Shown: positions 8,749 through 17,347, numbered from the stretch's first letter. The stretch: 38,567 bases of DNA from an uncultured bacterium (GCA_913009575.1 CAJVWH010000004.1:1-38567); one strand, 5' to 3'. Notes: generated from the letters alone by a model not told the origin. Program-made: numbers and translations.

Positions 8749-9320
8749 AAAACAAAAACGGTTACGATGTCTGCCGAGCCGTGGATTGGCGCGGAAGTCT
8801 GCGCTATGACTTCACTCTTCTCTACGCGAAAGATTCGGCAGGGGAACTACCCCGTACTTTCGGACATTATCACACTAAGGGCTTTGCGGAATTGTTTGGC
8901 GTAATTAAAGGAGAGACAATGGCGCTCATGCAAAAACACGGACGAGAGCCGAACGCCATAGAAGAAGTTTATTTAATAGAGGCCGCCACCGGAGAAAACC
9001 TTGTTATTCTTCCAAATTTCGGTTTTACGAACATTAATCCTGACGCTTCGCAAGACCTCCTTCTTTCAAATTGGATAGACAACAATGTTGAAAATCAATA
9101 TGGTTTCATAAAAAAATATGACGGTTTCTGTTATCGCGCCATAAGGGATAGCGGCGGTAATATAATTTTTGAGAAAAATAAGGAATATAAAAAAATTCCG
9201 AAACTTGTCAAGATAAAACCCCGAGTAATCCCAAAAGAATTGCGGAATATGGACTTTTTGAACAATCCCGATAAATATTCTGAACTTTTGACAATCAAAA
9301 ATTTGTACGAAAAAAATTAA
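8718..9320 (+). CDS. Cupin-type glucose-6-phosphate isomerase (archaeal-type GPI family)
   Basis: The 200-residue protein resembles the cupin phosphoglucose isomerases first known from Thermococcales. It has TFGHYHTKGFAELFGVIKG, giving the two metal-binding His and the Glu, then the second cupin strand LPNFGFTNIN and NQYGFIKKYDGF near the end. By my alignment to the Pyrococcus enzyme from memory, the fourth metal ligand, a His in the ...WAHRTIN motif, is replaced by Phe in NFGFTNIN. The gene overlaps the upstream coding region by 31 bases in another frame; no later in-frame start is available before the domain. It would link glucose and fructose 6-phosphates. Confidence 0.78.
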   Translation: MENFCKKGKLENKNGYDVCRAVDWRGSLRYDFTLLYAKDSAGELPRTFGHYHTKGFAELFGVIKGETMALMQKHGREPNAIEEVYLIEAATGENLVILPNFGFTNINPDASQDLLLSNWIDNNVENQYGFIKKYDGFCYRAIRDSGGNIIFEKNKEYKKIPKLVKIKPRVIPKELRNMDFLNNPDKYSELLTIKNLYEKN

Positions 9321-9404
9321 GCCGGAGTGGTGAAATTGGCAGACACGCAGCGTTCAGGGCGCTGTGGGCGCAAGCCCGTGGGAGTTCAAGTCTCCCCTCC
9401 GGCA
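9321..9404 (+). tRNA. tRNA-Leu (CAG)
   Basis: Acceptor arms gccggag/ctccggc, a D-arm with gtggtgaaattggcagac, anticodon stem cagcg/cgctg with loop ttCAGgg, a long variable arm and the T-arm gagttcaagtctc define a class II leucine tRNA. CCA is not encoded. The first base abuts the stop codon of the preceding gene. Confidence 0.95.
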
Positions 9405-9421
9405 ACAGCCAGGGTAACAAC

Positions 9422-9449
9422 TTGACTTTAAAAACATAAAGAATATACT
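9422..9449 (+). promoter_or_regulatory. Promoter for the RNase J gene
   Basis: TTGACT (9422..9427), a 16-base spacer and TATACT (9444..9449) form a good sigma-70-type promoter between tRNA-Leu and the RNase J coding region. Confidence 0.6.
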
Positions 9450-9546
9450 GGAAATAACGACATGCGAACTAAAAATTATTCTATCTTGACGAAACGATTT
9501 GATGGTTGTTTTGTCGCGCCTTTCCAATAAAGACTATCTATTATCT

Positions 9547-11349
9547 ATGATTACAAAAACACAGAGAAAACGGCTTGTCGGAGACAAGGTTTCGCCCAAA
9601 GGAAGTGTAAGCCGCCAAAGGCGGCAGATAAAAACTTATCATCCGAAAACGCAAAAAAACTATCCGCCAAGAGATTCTATTACCGGAAAAGTTCGGGTTA
9701 TTCCTCTTGGCGGAGTTGAAGAAATAGGCAGAAATATGACCGTCATTGAATATAATGGCGACATTGTCATCATAGACGCTGGTCTTCAATTTCCCGAAGA
9801 AGAAACTCCGGGTATTGATTACATTATTCCTAACACCAAATATCTTGAAGAACGCAAAAATAAAATTCGCGGATTGATAATCAGCCACGGCCACTTGGAT
9901 CATACGGGAGGAATTCCTTATCTCATCAATAAAATAGGCAATCCGACAATTTATACCACGAAATTAACAAAAGCAATGATACTTAAACGCCAAGAAGAAT
10001 TTCCGTATAATCCAAAACTTGACATAAAAGAAATAAAATCAGGAGTAAAAATCAATTTGGGGAGAAATCTCTCGGCAAAATTTTTCAACATCACTCATAC
10101 GATTCCGGACGCCATTGGCACAATCGTTGAAACACCGTTTGGAAATATTATTTATCCTGGTGATTTCAAGATTGAATGCGACGCCAAGGGAAACCCTCTT
10201 CACACAGAGGAATATAAAAAACTGGGGAAGGAAAATAATCTTCTGCTTTTGATGGAAAGCACCAATGCCGAGGCACCCGGATTTTCAATTTCCGAAAAAA
10301 TCGTGCGGGAAAATCTTGAAGAAATTTTTAAACAAACAAAAAAAAGAATTATCGTTGGGACTTTCTCTTCACAAATTGAACGCATAACGGAAATAGTGAA
10401 TATCGCGGAAAAAATCGGGCGTAAGGTTTTTATTGACGGATTCAGCATGAAAGCCAATCTTGAAATTTCCAAAGAGTTAAAATTCTTCAACCCTAAAAAG
10501 GAGACAATGATCCCAATTGAAAATATCAACGACTATCCGCCGGAAAAAGTATTGGCAATCTGCACCGGAGCTCAAGGAGAGAAAAATGCCTCTTTGATGC
10601 GTATAGCAAATCGCAAACACAAATATATTAAAATTCACGAGAGTGACACCATAATTTTATCTTCTTCCATTATTCCGGGCAATGAAAAAAGTATTCAAAA
10701 TCTCAAAGACAATCTTTCCCGCCAAGGAGCGCGAATAGTACACTATAAGGTGGCCGATATTCACGCCAGCGGACACGCCTATTCGGAAGAATTAAAATTA
10801 ATGATAAAAATGATAAAGCCGAAATTCTTTGTGCCCGTACACGGACACTATTTTATGCTTAAAACAAACAGCGGTTTGGCTGAGTCGGTAGGCATACCCA
10901 AAAAAAATATAGTTGTTCCTTTCCGCAATGGCACACTTATAGAACTTGACAAAAAAAACATAAGCGTACTCAAAGAAACAGCTCCGTCAAATTACGTAAT
11001 GGTTGACGGACTTGGAGTGGGAGATGTTCAGGAAGTTGTTTTGCGCGACAGACAGATGCTTTCCCAAGACGGAATTTTTGTGATAATAACCGTTATTGAT
11101 TCGCAAACGGGAAAAGTTAAAAATTCCCCCGATATTATCTCGCGAGGTTTCATCTATTTGCGTGAATCACAAGAACTTCTGAAGCAAACTCGTTTCCTCA
11201 TACGAAAAACCATAGAGGACGCGACTGGCAAAATGCACCCAATTAACATTGACTACATAAAAACCTCTTTGCGTGACTGTATTTCCAAATTCCTTTTTCA
11301 AAAAACAAAAAGAAGGCCTATGGTTCTGCCCGTTCTCATAGAAGTATAA
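9547..11349 (+). CDS. rnj: Ribonuclease J
   Basis: RNase J is a metallo-beta-lactamase/beta-CASP nuclease with 5'-exonuclease and endonuclease activity, central to mRNA decay and rRNA processing where RNase E is absent. The zinc motif SHGHLDH is at about residues 113-119; GDFKIE, the beta-CASP segment GTFSSQIERI, and HASGHAYSEE followed by FVPVHGHYFML complete the core. The C-terminal domain ends QKTKRRPMVLPVLIEV. At 600 residues it is slightly longer than usual because of a lysine/arginine-rich N-terminal tail. The start is uncertain: ATG 9547 is used, with ATG 9502 or TTG 9499 possible; none has a Shine-Dalgarno. trpS follows after 19 bases. Confidence 0.95.
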   Translation: MITKTQRKRLVGDKVSPKGSVSRQRRQIKTYHPKTQKNYPPRDSITGKVRVIPLGGVEEIGRNMTVIEYNGDIVIIDAGLQFPEEETPGIDYIIPNTKYLEERKNKIRGLIISHGHLDHTGGIPYLINKIGNPTIYTTKLTKAMILKRQEEFPYNPKLDIKEIKSGVKINLGRNLSAKFFNITHTIPDAIGTIVETPFGNIIYPGDFKIECDAKGNPLHTEEYKKLGKENNLLLLMESTNAEAPGFSISEKIVRENLEEIFKQTKKRIIVGTFSSQIERITEIVNIAEKIGRKVFIDGFSMKANLEISKELKFFNPKKETMIPIENINDYPPEKVLAICTGAQGEKNASLMRIANRKHKYIKIHESDTIILSSSIIPGNEKSIQNLKDNLSRQGARIVHYKVADIHASGHAYSEELKLMIKMIKPKFFVPVHGHYFMLKTNSGLAESVGIPKKNIVVPFRNGTLIELDKKNISVLKETAPSNYVMVDGLGVGDVQEVVLRDRQMLSQDGIFVIITVIDSQTGKVKNSPDIISRGFIYLRESQELLKQTRFLIRKTIEDATGKMHPINIDYIKTSLRDCISKFLFQKTKRRPMVLPVLIEV

Positions 11350-11352
11350 TTT

Positions 11353-11361
11353 TGCTATCAT
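11353..11361 (+). promoter_or_regulatory. Extended -10 promoter, leaderless start of trpS
   Basis: TGCTATCAT is followed by seven bases and the trpS ATG at 11369. It fits the same layout as the promoters of secG and pilM. It lies in the 19-base gap after RNase J, so read-through from that gene is also possible. Confidence 0.5.
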
Positions 11362-11368
11362 TAACCTT

Positions 11369-12364
11369 ATGGGGGGAAAAAAGGAAAAAATTATTTTAAC
11401 CGGTTTGAGACCGACGGGCGCGCTCCATATCGGCAATTATTTCGGCGCGCTGCTGCCTTTTGTCAAAATGCAGGAAACCGCTGATAAATTTTTTTTGATG
11501 GTTGCCGACCTGCATGCCTTAACAACCCTTGAAGACAGCAAAAATCTCGGGCAAAATTCCCTTTCACTGGCAATGGCATTCGTGGCCTCCGGCATTGACC
11601 TGAAAAAATCCGTAATTTTTGTCCAATCACAAATTCCCCAGCATTCCGAATTGGCCATTGCGCTTTCCATGATAACGCCTGTGCCGATGCTTGAGCTGAA
11701 CCCAACCTACAAAGAGATGCGGGAGGAACACCCCAAGAACAATAATCTCGGACTTCTTGCCTATCCGATTCTGCAAGCGTCTGACATTCTTATTTACAAA
11801 TCCACCGAAGTGCCTGTAGGCAAAGACCAGTCCCCTCATATTGAGATTGCGCGCGAAATCGCCAGAAAATTCAACAACAGATTCGGAAATGTCTTTCCAG
11901 AACCGAAAACCATTCTCCAAAAAGAAGCGAAGATTTTCTCGCTTCAAGAGCCGTCCCAAAAAATGTCAAAATCGCACGGGGAAAAAACTTATATCGCCCT
12001 GTTTGATTCACCCGATATAATACGCGAAAAAATAAAAATAGCCGTTACCGACTCCGGAAGGGAAATAAAATATGACGAAAAAAACAAACCGGCTATTTCC
12101 AATCTACTGACGATTTACGGTTTATTTGAAGAAAAGCCGATTAAAGAAATAGAAAAAGAATTTGAAGGTAAAACATACGCGGAATTCAAAAAAGATTTGG
12201 CGGAAATAATCATAAAAGGACTGGCTCCTCTGCAGAAGAAATACAAAGAACTGGAAAAAAAGCCCGCTCACATAAAATCAGTCCTTGAAGACGGAGCAAA
12301 AAAAGCCGAAAAAATCGCTTCTCAAACAATGCTTGAAGTTCGTCAAAAAATCGGCCTTATTTAA
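11369..12364 (+). CDS. trpS: Tryptophanyl-tRNA synthetase
   Basis: The 331-residue class I synthetase attaches tryptophan to tRNA-Trp. The HIGH-type signature GALHIGN is at residues 17-23 and KMSKS at 198-202. The sequence ELNPTYKEM and the stretch AYPILQASDILIYKSTEVPVG are characteristic of bacterial TrpRS. The length matches the family. The stop overlaps by eight bases the end of the convergent glycosyltransferase gene. Confidence 0.98.
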   Translation: MGGKKEKIILTGLRPTGALHIGNYFGALLPFVKMQETADKFFLMVADLHALTTLEDSKNLGQNSLSLAMAFVASGIDLKKSVIFVQSQIPQHSELAIALSMITPVPMLELNPTYKEMREEHPKNNNLGLLAYPILQASDILIYKSTEVPVGKDQSPHIEIAREIARKFNNRFGNVFPEPKTILQKEAKIFSLQEPSQKMSKSHGEKTYIALFDSPDIIREKIKIAVTDSGREIKYDEKNKPAISNLLTIYGLFEEKPIKEIEKEFEGKTYAEFKKDLAEIIIKGLAPLQKKYKELEKKPAHIKSVLEDGAKKAEKIASQTMLEVRQKIGLI

Positions 12365-13610
12365 GAAGTTTTGAATAAAGTTTCAAGTGGTCCAAAACCA
12401 TTTTGGGTGTGAGAAAATTTTTCTGAACCGTCTTATGTGCCGAAAGTCCTATTTTTTTCGCCAAGCGCGGATCTTCAACGAGTTTTATAATCAAATCCGC
12501 CGCTTGTTTAATTGAAGAAACGAGGAATCCATTCTTGCCATCCGTAATTTGGGAAGCGATACCGATTGTCTTTCCGCCTATGACGGCTTTTTTCTTCCAC
12601 ATCGCCTCGGTTACGGTCAATCCGAATCCCTCCCGCAATGATTTTTGTAAAACCACTTTACTGATTGTTTGAATAACGTTCACAAGCGTATTATCATTTT
12701 TCGTGATAAGTGTGATGTCGGGATCACCGTTTTCAAAATCTTTAACCTCCGCGAAAATTTCTTTTGCCTCGGGGTCGTCACCGGCAACGGAACCGATTAA
12801 AATCAACTTAAGACCTTTGACTTTTTTTCTCGCGATATTAAAAGCCCTAATTACCCCGATGGGGTCTTTCCACGGGTCAAAGCGGGAAACTTGAGAAATT
12901 ATTTTATCATCGGGATTAATCCCGAATTTTTTCGCCAAGGCGCGTGCGGCGCCGGAAGGCAAAATTTTATTCTTCGGCAAAAGTGGGTCAATTGCCGGAT
13001 AGATTATTTCCGTTTTCGCTTTTGGAAACCATTTTGGGCGATATCTGTCATTACTCACTATCAATCGGTCAAACTTCATGCCAAACGGCTTGATAAAATT
13101 CAACGCTCTCGCGTTTGGCGAAGAAAGGTCAATATGCAAACGGAAAATTGCCTTTATACCGCGTGGCAACGCGTCAATCAAAGGCATGGGCTGGGGATCG
13201 TGTATGACCACAATGTCAGGCTCCAAATCTTTAACAATACTCTTCAGAGCCGGAAAAGCGTTCGTGTTGTGGCGAACATACAACTTCTTTTCGTTTTCAG
13301 TCAGCAAACCCTTTCCTCCCTGCAAAAGGTTGTGAATTTTTTTGGTAATGCTGAAAAACATATCTTCGCTGTCTCCGTTTATCACAATCCAATTACTGTT
13401 AATCCCAAGTGAGCGCTCCATCGGAACCTGGCTTTGCAGCAGCTCCGCCACTCCCCCACCGGCGCAAGTGGAATTAATATGAAGAACGGAAAATTTTTTA
13501 AGTTTTTTCCCTTCGCCAATCAGCGAATTATATGTTTCCGCTTTTATTATTCTCTTGTATTTTGAAAAAGGTTTTTTCTCAACTTTAACCTTGGTCAGGA
13601 TTCTTGCCAT
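12357..13610 (-). CDS. GT4-family glycosyltransferase, trehalose synthase TreT-like
   Basis: The 417-residue protein has the two-lobed GT-B fold of family 4. The N-terminal motif VLHINSTCAGGGVAELLQ closely resembles the TreT opening, and DIVVIHDPQPMPLI plus IFRLHIDLSSP follow. The C-terminal nucleotide-sugar lobe shows ISQVSRFDPWKDP and the E-x7-E-type segment LREGFGLTVTEAMWKKKAVIG. TreT joins a nucleotide-glucose to glucose to make trehalose; other nucleotide-sugar substrates are possible. No trehalose genes are adjacent. It converges on trpS with overlapping stops. Confidence 0.82.
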   Translation of the reverse strand: MARILTKVKVEKKPFSKYKRIIKAETYNSLIGEGKKLKKFSVLHINSTCAGGGVAELLQSQVPMERSLGINSNWIVINGDSEDMFFSITKKIHNLLQGGKGLLTENEKKLYVRHNTNAFPALKSIVKDLEPDIVVIHDPQPMPLIDALPRGIKAIFRLHIDLSSPNARALNFIKPFGMKFDRLIVSNDRYRPKWFPKAKTEIIYPAIDPLLPKNKILPSGAARALAKKFGINPDDKIISQVSRFDPWKDPIGVIRAFNIARKKVKGLKLILIGSVAGDDPEAKEIFAEVKDFENGDPDITLITKNDNTLVNVIQTISKVVLQKSLREGFGLTVTEAMWKKKAVIGGKTIGIASQITDGKNGFLVSSIKQAADLIIKLVEDPRLAKKIGLSAHKTVQKNFLTPKMVLDHLKLYSKLLK

Positions 13611-13665
13611 AAAATTTCAACTCTCAATATTTACTGATTATTTTAATGCGGATAGGTTAGCAAAA

Positions 13666-13695
13666 CAACACCCTTTTGTCCATAAGGGTGTGTTG
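13666..13695. other. Imperfect hairpin upstream of the TreT-like gene
   Basis: The arms caacaccctt (13666..13675) and aagggtgtgttg (13684..13695) pair with a two-base bulge around an eight-base loop. It lies between the TreT-like start and tRNA-Gln. No clear T-tract follows, so its role is open. I see no gene in the rest of the 13611..13813 gap. Confidence 0.4.
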
Positions 13696-13813
13696 AAAAC
13701 TTTATTAATCATATTGTTTAAACATTCCGACCGAGCTGAACAATCAAAACAATTTTTGTGGTTTTTTTACGGAGATTGTGTTATAAAATAAACATCCCCG
13801 AGTGGGCTAAATT

Positions 13814-13884
13814 TGCCGGATCGTCTAACGGCAGGACACATGCCTCTGGAGCATGGTATCTAGGTTCGAATCCTAGTCCGGCAG
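13814..13884 (+). tRNA. tRNA-Gln (CTG)
   Basis: Acceptor arms tgccgga/tccggca, anticodon stem catgc/gcatg with loop ctCTGga, and T-arm taggttcgaatccta give a glutamine tRNA. CCA is not encoded. gatC and gatA nearby fit charging of tRNA-Gln by the amidotransferase route. Confidence 0.95.
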
Positions 13885-13905
13885 CATTTTTTCATCAGTA
13901 TTGAT

Positions 13906-14151
13906 ATGTATTACGTTTATTTAATTCAATGCGAAGATAAAAGCATCTATACGGGCATTACCACTGATTTGGAAAGAAGATTTCAGGAACATAAAGACAA
14001 AATTGGCGGGCATTATACCAGGGCTCATAAAGTTGAGAAAATTTTGTACACAGAAAAATTTCAAAACAGAAGTGAAGCGTTAAAACGGGAATCAGAAATA
14101 AAACGAATGAGTAGAAACGCAAAACTTACACTTATTGACCGCACAAGGTGA
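13906..14151 (+). CDS. GIY-YIG nuclease domain protein (UPF0213/YhbQ-like)
   Basis: The 81-residue protein is a bare GIY-YIG domain. YYVYLIQCEDKSIYTGITTD gives the two motif strands (YVY and YTG), followed by the Arg in LERRFQEHK and by YTRAHKVEKI. The acidic catalytic residue falls in EALKRESEIK. Family members are small DNA nucleases of poorly known role. It begins 22 bases after tRNA-Gln and may be on the same transcript. Its end converges on ftsX. Confidence 0.93.
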   Translation: MYYVYLIQCEDKSIYTGITTDLERRFQEHKDKIGGHYTRAHKVEKILYTEKFQNRSEALKRESEIKRMSRNAKLTLIDRTR

Positions 14152-14162
14152 CACCTTGGTTT

Positions 14163-15086
14163 TTACGCTCTCAAATATCTTTTTATCGCTATCACACTTG
14201 AAATGGCGCCAAGGCCGATTCCGGAGCCAATGAGAATCAAAAATATTTGGGCAAAATTTGAAAGATAATAATTGTAAAGATTAATCCCACTGAAAAATTT
14301 TTCCGTCATCGGCCCCAACCACATAGTGAGAGGATAAAACAAAATAATTGTGGCAATGCCGGCAATAATGCCGTACATCAGCCCCTCCACCACAAAAGGA
14401 CCACTAATAAATTTGTTGCTCGCCCCGACAAGCCGCATCACATTTATCTCTTCCCGAGCGGTATAAATCGCCAAACGGATGGTGTTAAAAACAACTAGAA
14501 TTGAAATGATAATCAAAATGGTGCTAACTGCGAAACCAATTTTTTTGGCCGAATCCAAAATATTCGTAAGACGCTCAATAACCAGTTTATTCTGGCGATA
14601 ATTGATTTTGTCTATGATTGAATCAACTCCGCCCAGTTTTAATTTGTCCTCTAAAAACCTCGCAATAGCGGCATATTGTGTTGTTTTTTTCGCTTTGATA
14701 TTCAAAGCGGCATCAAGAGGATTCCCATCAAGCTCTTCAAGAGATTGGGTAATCAATGCGTTGTCCTTGTGGCGCTCCTTGAAATCCTTTAACGCTTGCT
14801 CTCGCGAAATATACTCAACTTTTTCCACTTCATTTAATTTAAGCAGTGATTCTTTCAAAGAGAAGATATCACCCTCCGGCGCGTCAGTTTTAAAATAAAC
14901 ACTAATATCAATTTTGTTTTGAAGTTCGTCTAATGTGGATATTAAAATCACCCTTGCAAAAAGAATGGAGCCAATAGTGAAAAGAGTGACTGACATCACT
15001 AAAATAGTGGCGAGGGAAACCCATCCATTCCGCCAAAAATCCATAAAACCCGCCCTTAATACCCTTTTGATTTTTGTTAATAACAT
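14163..15086 (-). CDS. ftsX: Cell-division protein FtsX (ABC permease-like)
   Basis: The 307-residue protein has an N-terminal membrane helix (about 24-46), an extracellular domain (about 50-170) and three C-terminal helices, the FtsX plan. DISVYFKTDAPEGDIFSLKE and KVEYISREQALKDFKE are typical of its outer domain, and INVMRLVGAS of the cytoplasmic loop that contacts FtsE. With FtsE it couples ATP hydrolysis to activation of peptidoglycan hydrolases at the septum. It starts 21 bases after ftsE in the same operon. Confidence 0.95.
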   Translation of the reverse strand: MLLTKIKRVLRAGFMDFWRNGWVSLATILVMSVTLFTIGSILFARVILISTLDELQNKIDISVYFKTDAPEGDIFSLKESLLKLNEVEKVEYISREQALKDFKERHKDNALITQSLEELDGNPLDAALNIKAKKTTQYAAIARFLEDKLKLGGVDSIIDKINYRQNKLVIERLTNILDSAKKIGFAVSTILIIISILVVFNTIRLAIYTAREEINVMRLVGASNKFISGPFVVEGLMYGIIAGIATIILFYPLTMWLGPMTEKFFSGINLYNYYLSNFAQIFLILIGSGIGLGAISSVIAIKRYLRA

Positions 15087-15107
15087 AAGTTTGAAAATTG
15101 AAAACTT

Positions 15108-15794
15108 TTAAAGTATATATCTTCCCTTCTTATCATCCCGCACAATCCTTCCCTTTTCAAGAGTGATTACTCTTTTACCCAAAGAATCAATAACTCCTTT
15201 ATTATGAGTCGCCATTAAAATTGTTGTACCCAGTTCGTTTATTTTTCTCAAAATTTGTATAATTTCCCAACTGTTTAAAGGATCAAGATTCCCTGTGGGC
15301 TCGTCCGCAATAACGACATCCGGCTGATTGACAATTGCTCTGGCGATGGCAACCCTTTGTTTTTCCCCGCCGGATAATTGGTGCGGAAAGTGGGAACTTT
15401 TATCCGAAAGACTCACCAATTCCAAGACTTGCGGAACATCATTGGTGATTTCTTCGTCCATCCTGCCGGCCGCCTCCATGGCAAAAGAAATATTTTCATA
15501 AGTTGTTCTGTTCGGCAGCAAACGAAAATTTTGAAAGACAACTCCTATCTTTCTCCTTATCGCCGGCAATTCTTTTTTGGGTACCGAATCAATATCAATT
15601 GAATCAAAAAAAATTTTTCCGCTTGTGGGTCTGTCTTCCGCAATAAGCAATTTTAAAAGAGTTGTCTTGCCGGCTCCGGACTGACCCACAATGGAAACGA
15701 ATTCCTGCTGTTCTACTGCAAAACTTACGTCTTCCAAGGCCACTGCCGAAGAAGAGTTGGTGTAAATTTTTGAAACTTTATCAAAGTAAATCAT
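15108..15794 (-). CDS. ftsE: Cell-division ATP-binding protein FtsE
   Basis: The 228-residue ABC ATPase has Walker A GQSGAGKT, the signature LSGGEKQRVAIARA, Walker B VVIADEPTG and a switch His in MATHNK. The opening MIYFDKVSKIY is typical of FtsE. It works as a dimer on the cytoplasmic side of FtsX. It follows the radical SAM gene by six bases and precedes ftsX by 21 bases. Confidence 0.96.
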   Translation of the reverse strand: MIYFDKVSKIYTNSSSAVALEDVSFAVEQQEFVSIVGQSGAGKTTLLKLLIAEDRPTSGKIFFDSIDIDSVPKKELPAIRRKIGVVFQNFRLLPNRTTYENISFAMEAAGRMDEEITNDVPQVLELVSLSDKSSHFPHQLSGGEKQRVAIARAIVNQPDVVIADEPTGNLDPLNSWEIIQILRKINELGTTILMATHNKGVIDSLGKRVITLEKGRIVRDDKKGRYIL

Positions 15795-15800
15795 AATTCC

Positions 15801-16292
15801 TCATTTTTCTCGTTTGTCACAAGGGCTTAATCCAATTTTGCCATTCGCCTTCACAACATCATGGTTGCAATTTTTATCATTCCAATTTTTTGAATAATGC
15901 ATATCAGGGCGTTTAGCTTCACTTCCTTGGGGAATCATTTTCAGTACATGTAATTTGTTTACATTTGGAAGCATCGGTAGATTCGCCTCAACGCGAACTC
16001 CCGGCAATATATTGGCATTATACATAATACATTCAATAGCGTTCGTATAAACCGCCACAAAACCTGTCCTTGGCGCAACATGCCGCTTGCAGAAAATCAA
16101 TATTTTGTAAAAATCAGGATGAGATAACGGCTCTCCACCGCTGACATTAATTCTATCATACACTTTTCCCTTAAGTAAGTCTTGTATATAACGAAACGAT
16201 AATTTTGCCTTTTCGTTCGGGCCAGACTCATTAGAACAATAAGAACACTGACTCGGACAATAATTTGTTATTTCAAAAGTTATTTCCGTCAT
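15801..16292 (-). CDS. Minimal radical SAM protein between prfB and ftsE, function unknown
   Basis: The 163-residue protein has the radical SAM cluster motif C-PSQ-C-SY-C (CX3CX2C) at residues 12-19 and the SAM-binding segment NVSGGEPLSHPDFYKI. Three further cysteines near the end (NCNHD and SPCDKR) might hold a second cluster. It is much shorter than ordinary radical SAM enzymes (commonly above 250 residues), so the barrel must be partial. It lies 28 bases after prfB and six before ftsE, all same strand, so it is probably co-transcribed. The substrate cannot be assigned; a peptide or cofactor maturation role is speculation. Confidence 0.75.
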   Translation of the reverse strand: MTEITFEITNYCPSQCSYCSNESGPNEKAKLSFRYIQDLLKGKVYDRINVSGGEPLSHPDFYKILIFCKRHVAPRTGFVAVYTNAIECIMYNANILPGVRVEANLPMLPNVNKLHVLKMIPQGSEAKRPDMHYSKNWNDKNCNHDVVKANGKIGLSPCDKREK

Positions 16293-16320
16293 AAGGTTAC
16301 TCCGACTTTTAATTTAATAT

Positions 16321-17193
16321 TTACAATTTCTTTTCCGCTTCAATAAATTCATCAATCTCGCCTTTCAATACCGCCTCAACATCACTTGTCTCAACCCCTG
16401 TTCTATGGTCTTTCACAAGTTTATACGGATGAAAAACATATGACCGTATTTGATGTCCCCATTCCGCCTCCACTGTTTTGCCTAATTTCATTTTTTCTTC
16501 TTCTTTTTTTTGTTCTTCCAGTTTCCGCTTATAAAGCCGTGCGTTTAATATTTCCATCGCCTGCTCTTTATTTTGCTGTTGAGACCTTTCTGAATCCACA
16601 TGAACGGAAATATTGGTGGGTAAATGAACGACTCTCACGGCCGTTTCCCTTTTATTCACATTTTGTCCGCCCGGACCGCTTGCCCTCATAAAGTCTATTC
16701 TAATGTCATTTTCTGAAATTTCAATTTCTTTCGGTTCAACAAATTTCGGAATGACTTCAAGCATAGCAAAAGAAGTATGGCGGAGCTTTTTTGCGGAAAA
16801 TGGAGAAATTCGCACAAGGCGATGCACCCCCGATTCATTTTTTAAAACGCCGTAAACCCCTTTTCCCTTAACTTTAAAGGTGATATTTTTAAAGCCTCCG
16901 GAATCCGGCGCTTTATGTTGATGTAAAATTCTTGTCTCCCATCCTTTTTTTTCAGCGAATCCGGAATACATTTCAAAAAGAATCCGCGCCCAATCTTCGG
17001 CGTCGTCACCTCCGGCCCCGGAAAGAATGGTCAACACAGCATCACCTTTGTCATATTTATGTTTGGCTTTCTGCTGTTCTTTTAAGCTGCTGATTTCTTT
17101 CAAAACTTCTCGCGCCCTTTCTTTATCCTCCCAGAATTCCGGCTTCTGCATTTCTCCCTCAAGCTCATCCAGCTTTTTCCGAATATCTTTCAT
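16321..17193 (-). CDS. prfB: Peptide chain release factor 2, shortened domain 1
   Basis: RF2 reads UAA and UGA stops and triggers peptide release. The GGQ loop is present (SGPGGQNVNKRE), and the stop-codon recognition tripeptide SPF lies in VRISPFSAKKLRHTSF. The protein is about 290 residues against about 365 in E. coli. The loss is in domain 1: after EVLKEISSLKEQQ the sequence jumps almost at once to AVLTILSGAGGDDAEDWA, omitting roughly 65 residues of helical hairpin. The start MKDIRKK at 17193 is preferred because a TATAAT lies six bases before it. There is no programmed frameshift site in frame near the start. Confidence 0.95.
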   Translation of the reverse strand: MKDIRKKLDELEGEMQKPEFWEDKERAREVLKEISSLKEQQKAKHKYDKGDAVLTILSGAGGDDAEDWARILFEMYSGFAEKKGWETRILHQHKAPDSGGFKNITFKVKGKGVYGVLKNESGVHRLVRISPFSAKKLRHTSFAMLEVIPKFVEPKEIEISENDIRIDFMRASGPGGQNVNKRETAVRVVHLPTNISVHVDSERSQQQNKEQAMEILNARLYKRKLEEQKKEEEKMKLGKTVEAEWGHQIRSYVFHPYKLVKDHRTGVETSDVEAVLKGEIDEFIEAEKKL

Positions 17194-17199
17194 TTCGTA

Positions 17200-17205
17200 A
17201 TTATA
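17200..17205 (-). promoter_or_regulatory. -10 element giving a leaderless prfB
   Basis: TATAAT on the minus strand lies six bases before the ATG at 17193. It decides the prfB start, since a longer reading frame would place its start upstream of this promoter. Confidence 0.6.
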
Positions 17206-17265
17206 TCGTAAAAACAACCATCTTGCAATTATGGCGCGAAATAACTAGAATAATAAGGTGAACAA

Positions 17266-17337
17266 GCCCGAGTAGCTCAGTGGCAGAGCAACTCCATGGT
17301 AAGGAGTAGGCCGGAGGTTCAATTCCTCTCTCGGGCT
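17266..17337 (+). tRNA. tRNA-Thr (GGT)
   Basis: Acceptor arms gcccgag/ctcgggc, D-arm agctcagtggcagagc, anticodon stem actcc/ggagt with loop atGGTaa and T-arm ggaggttcaattcctc. CCA is not encoded. It is first of three plus-strand tRNAs. Confidence 0.95.
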
Positions 17338-17347
17338 CAATTTATAC

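Noticed and set aside
9611-9625. Short palindrome gccgcc-aaa-ggcggc in the RNase J N-terminal tail
   Set aside because: Only six-base arms; too short to distinguish from chance although it resembles the in-frame palindromes elsewhere in the window.
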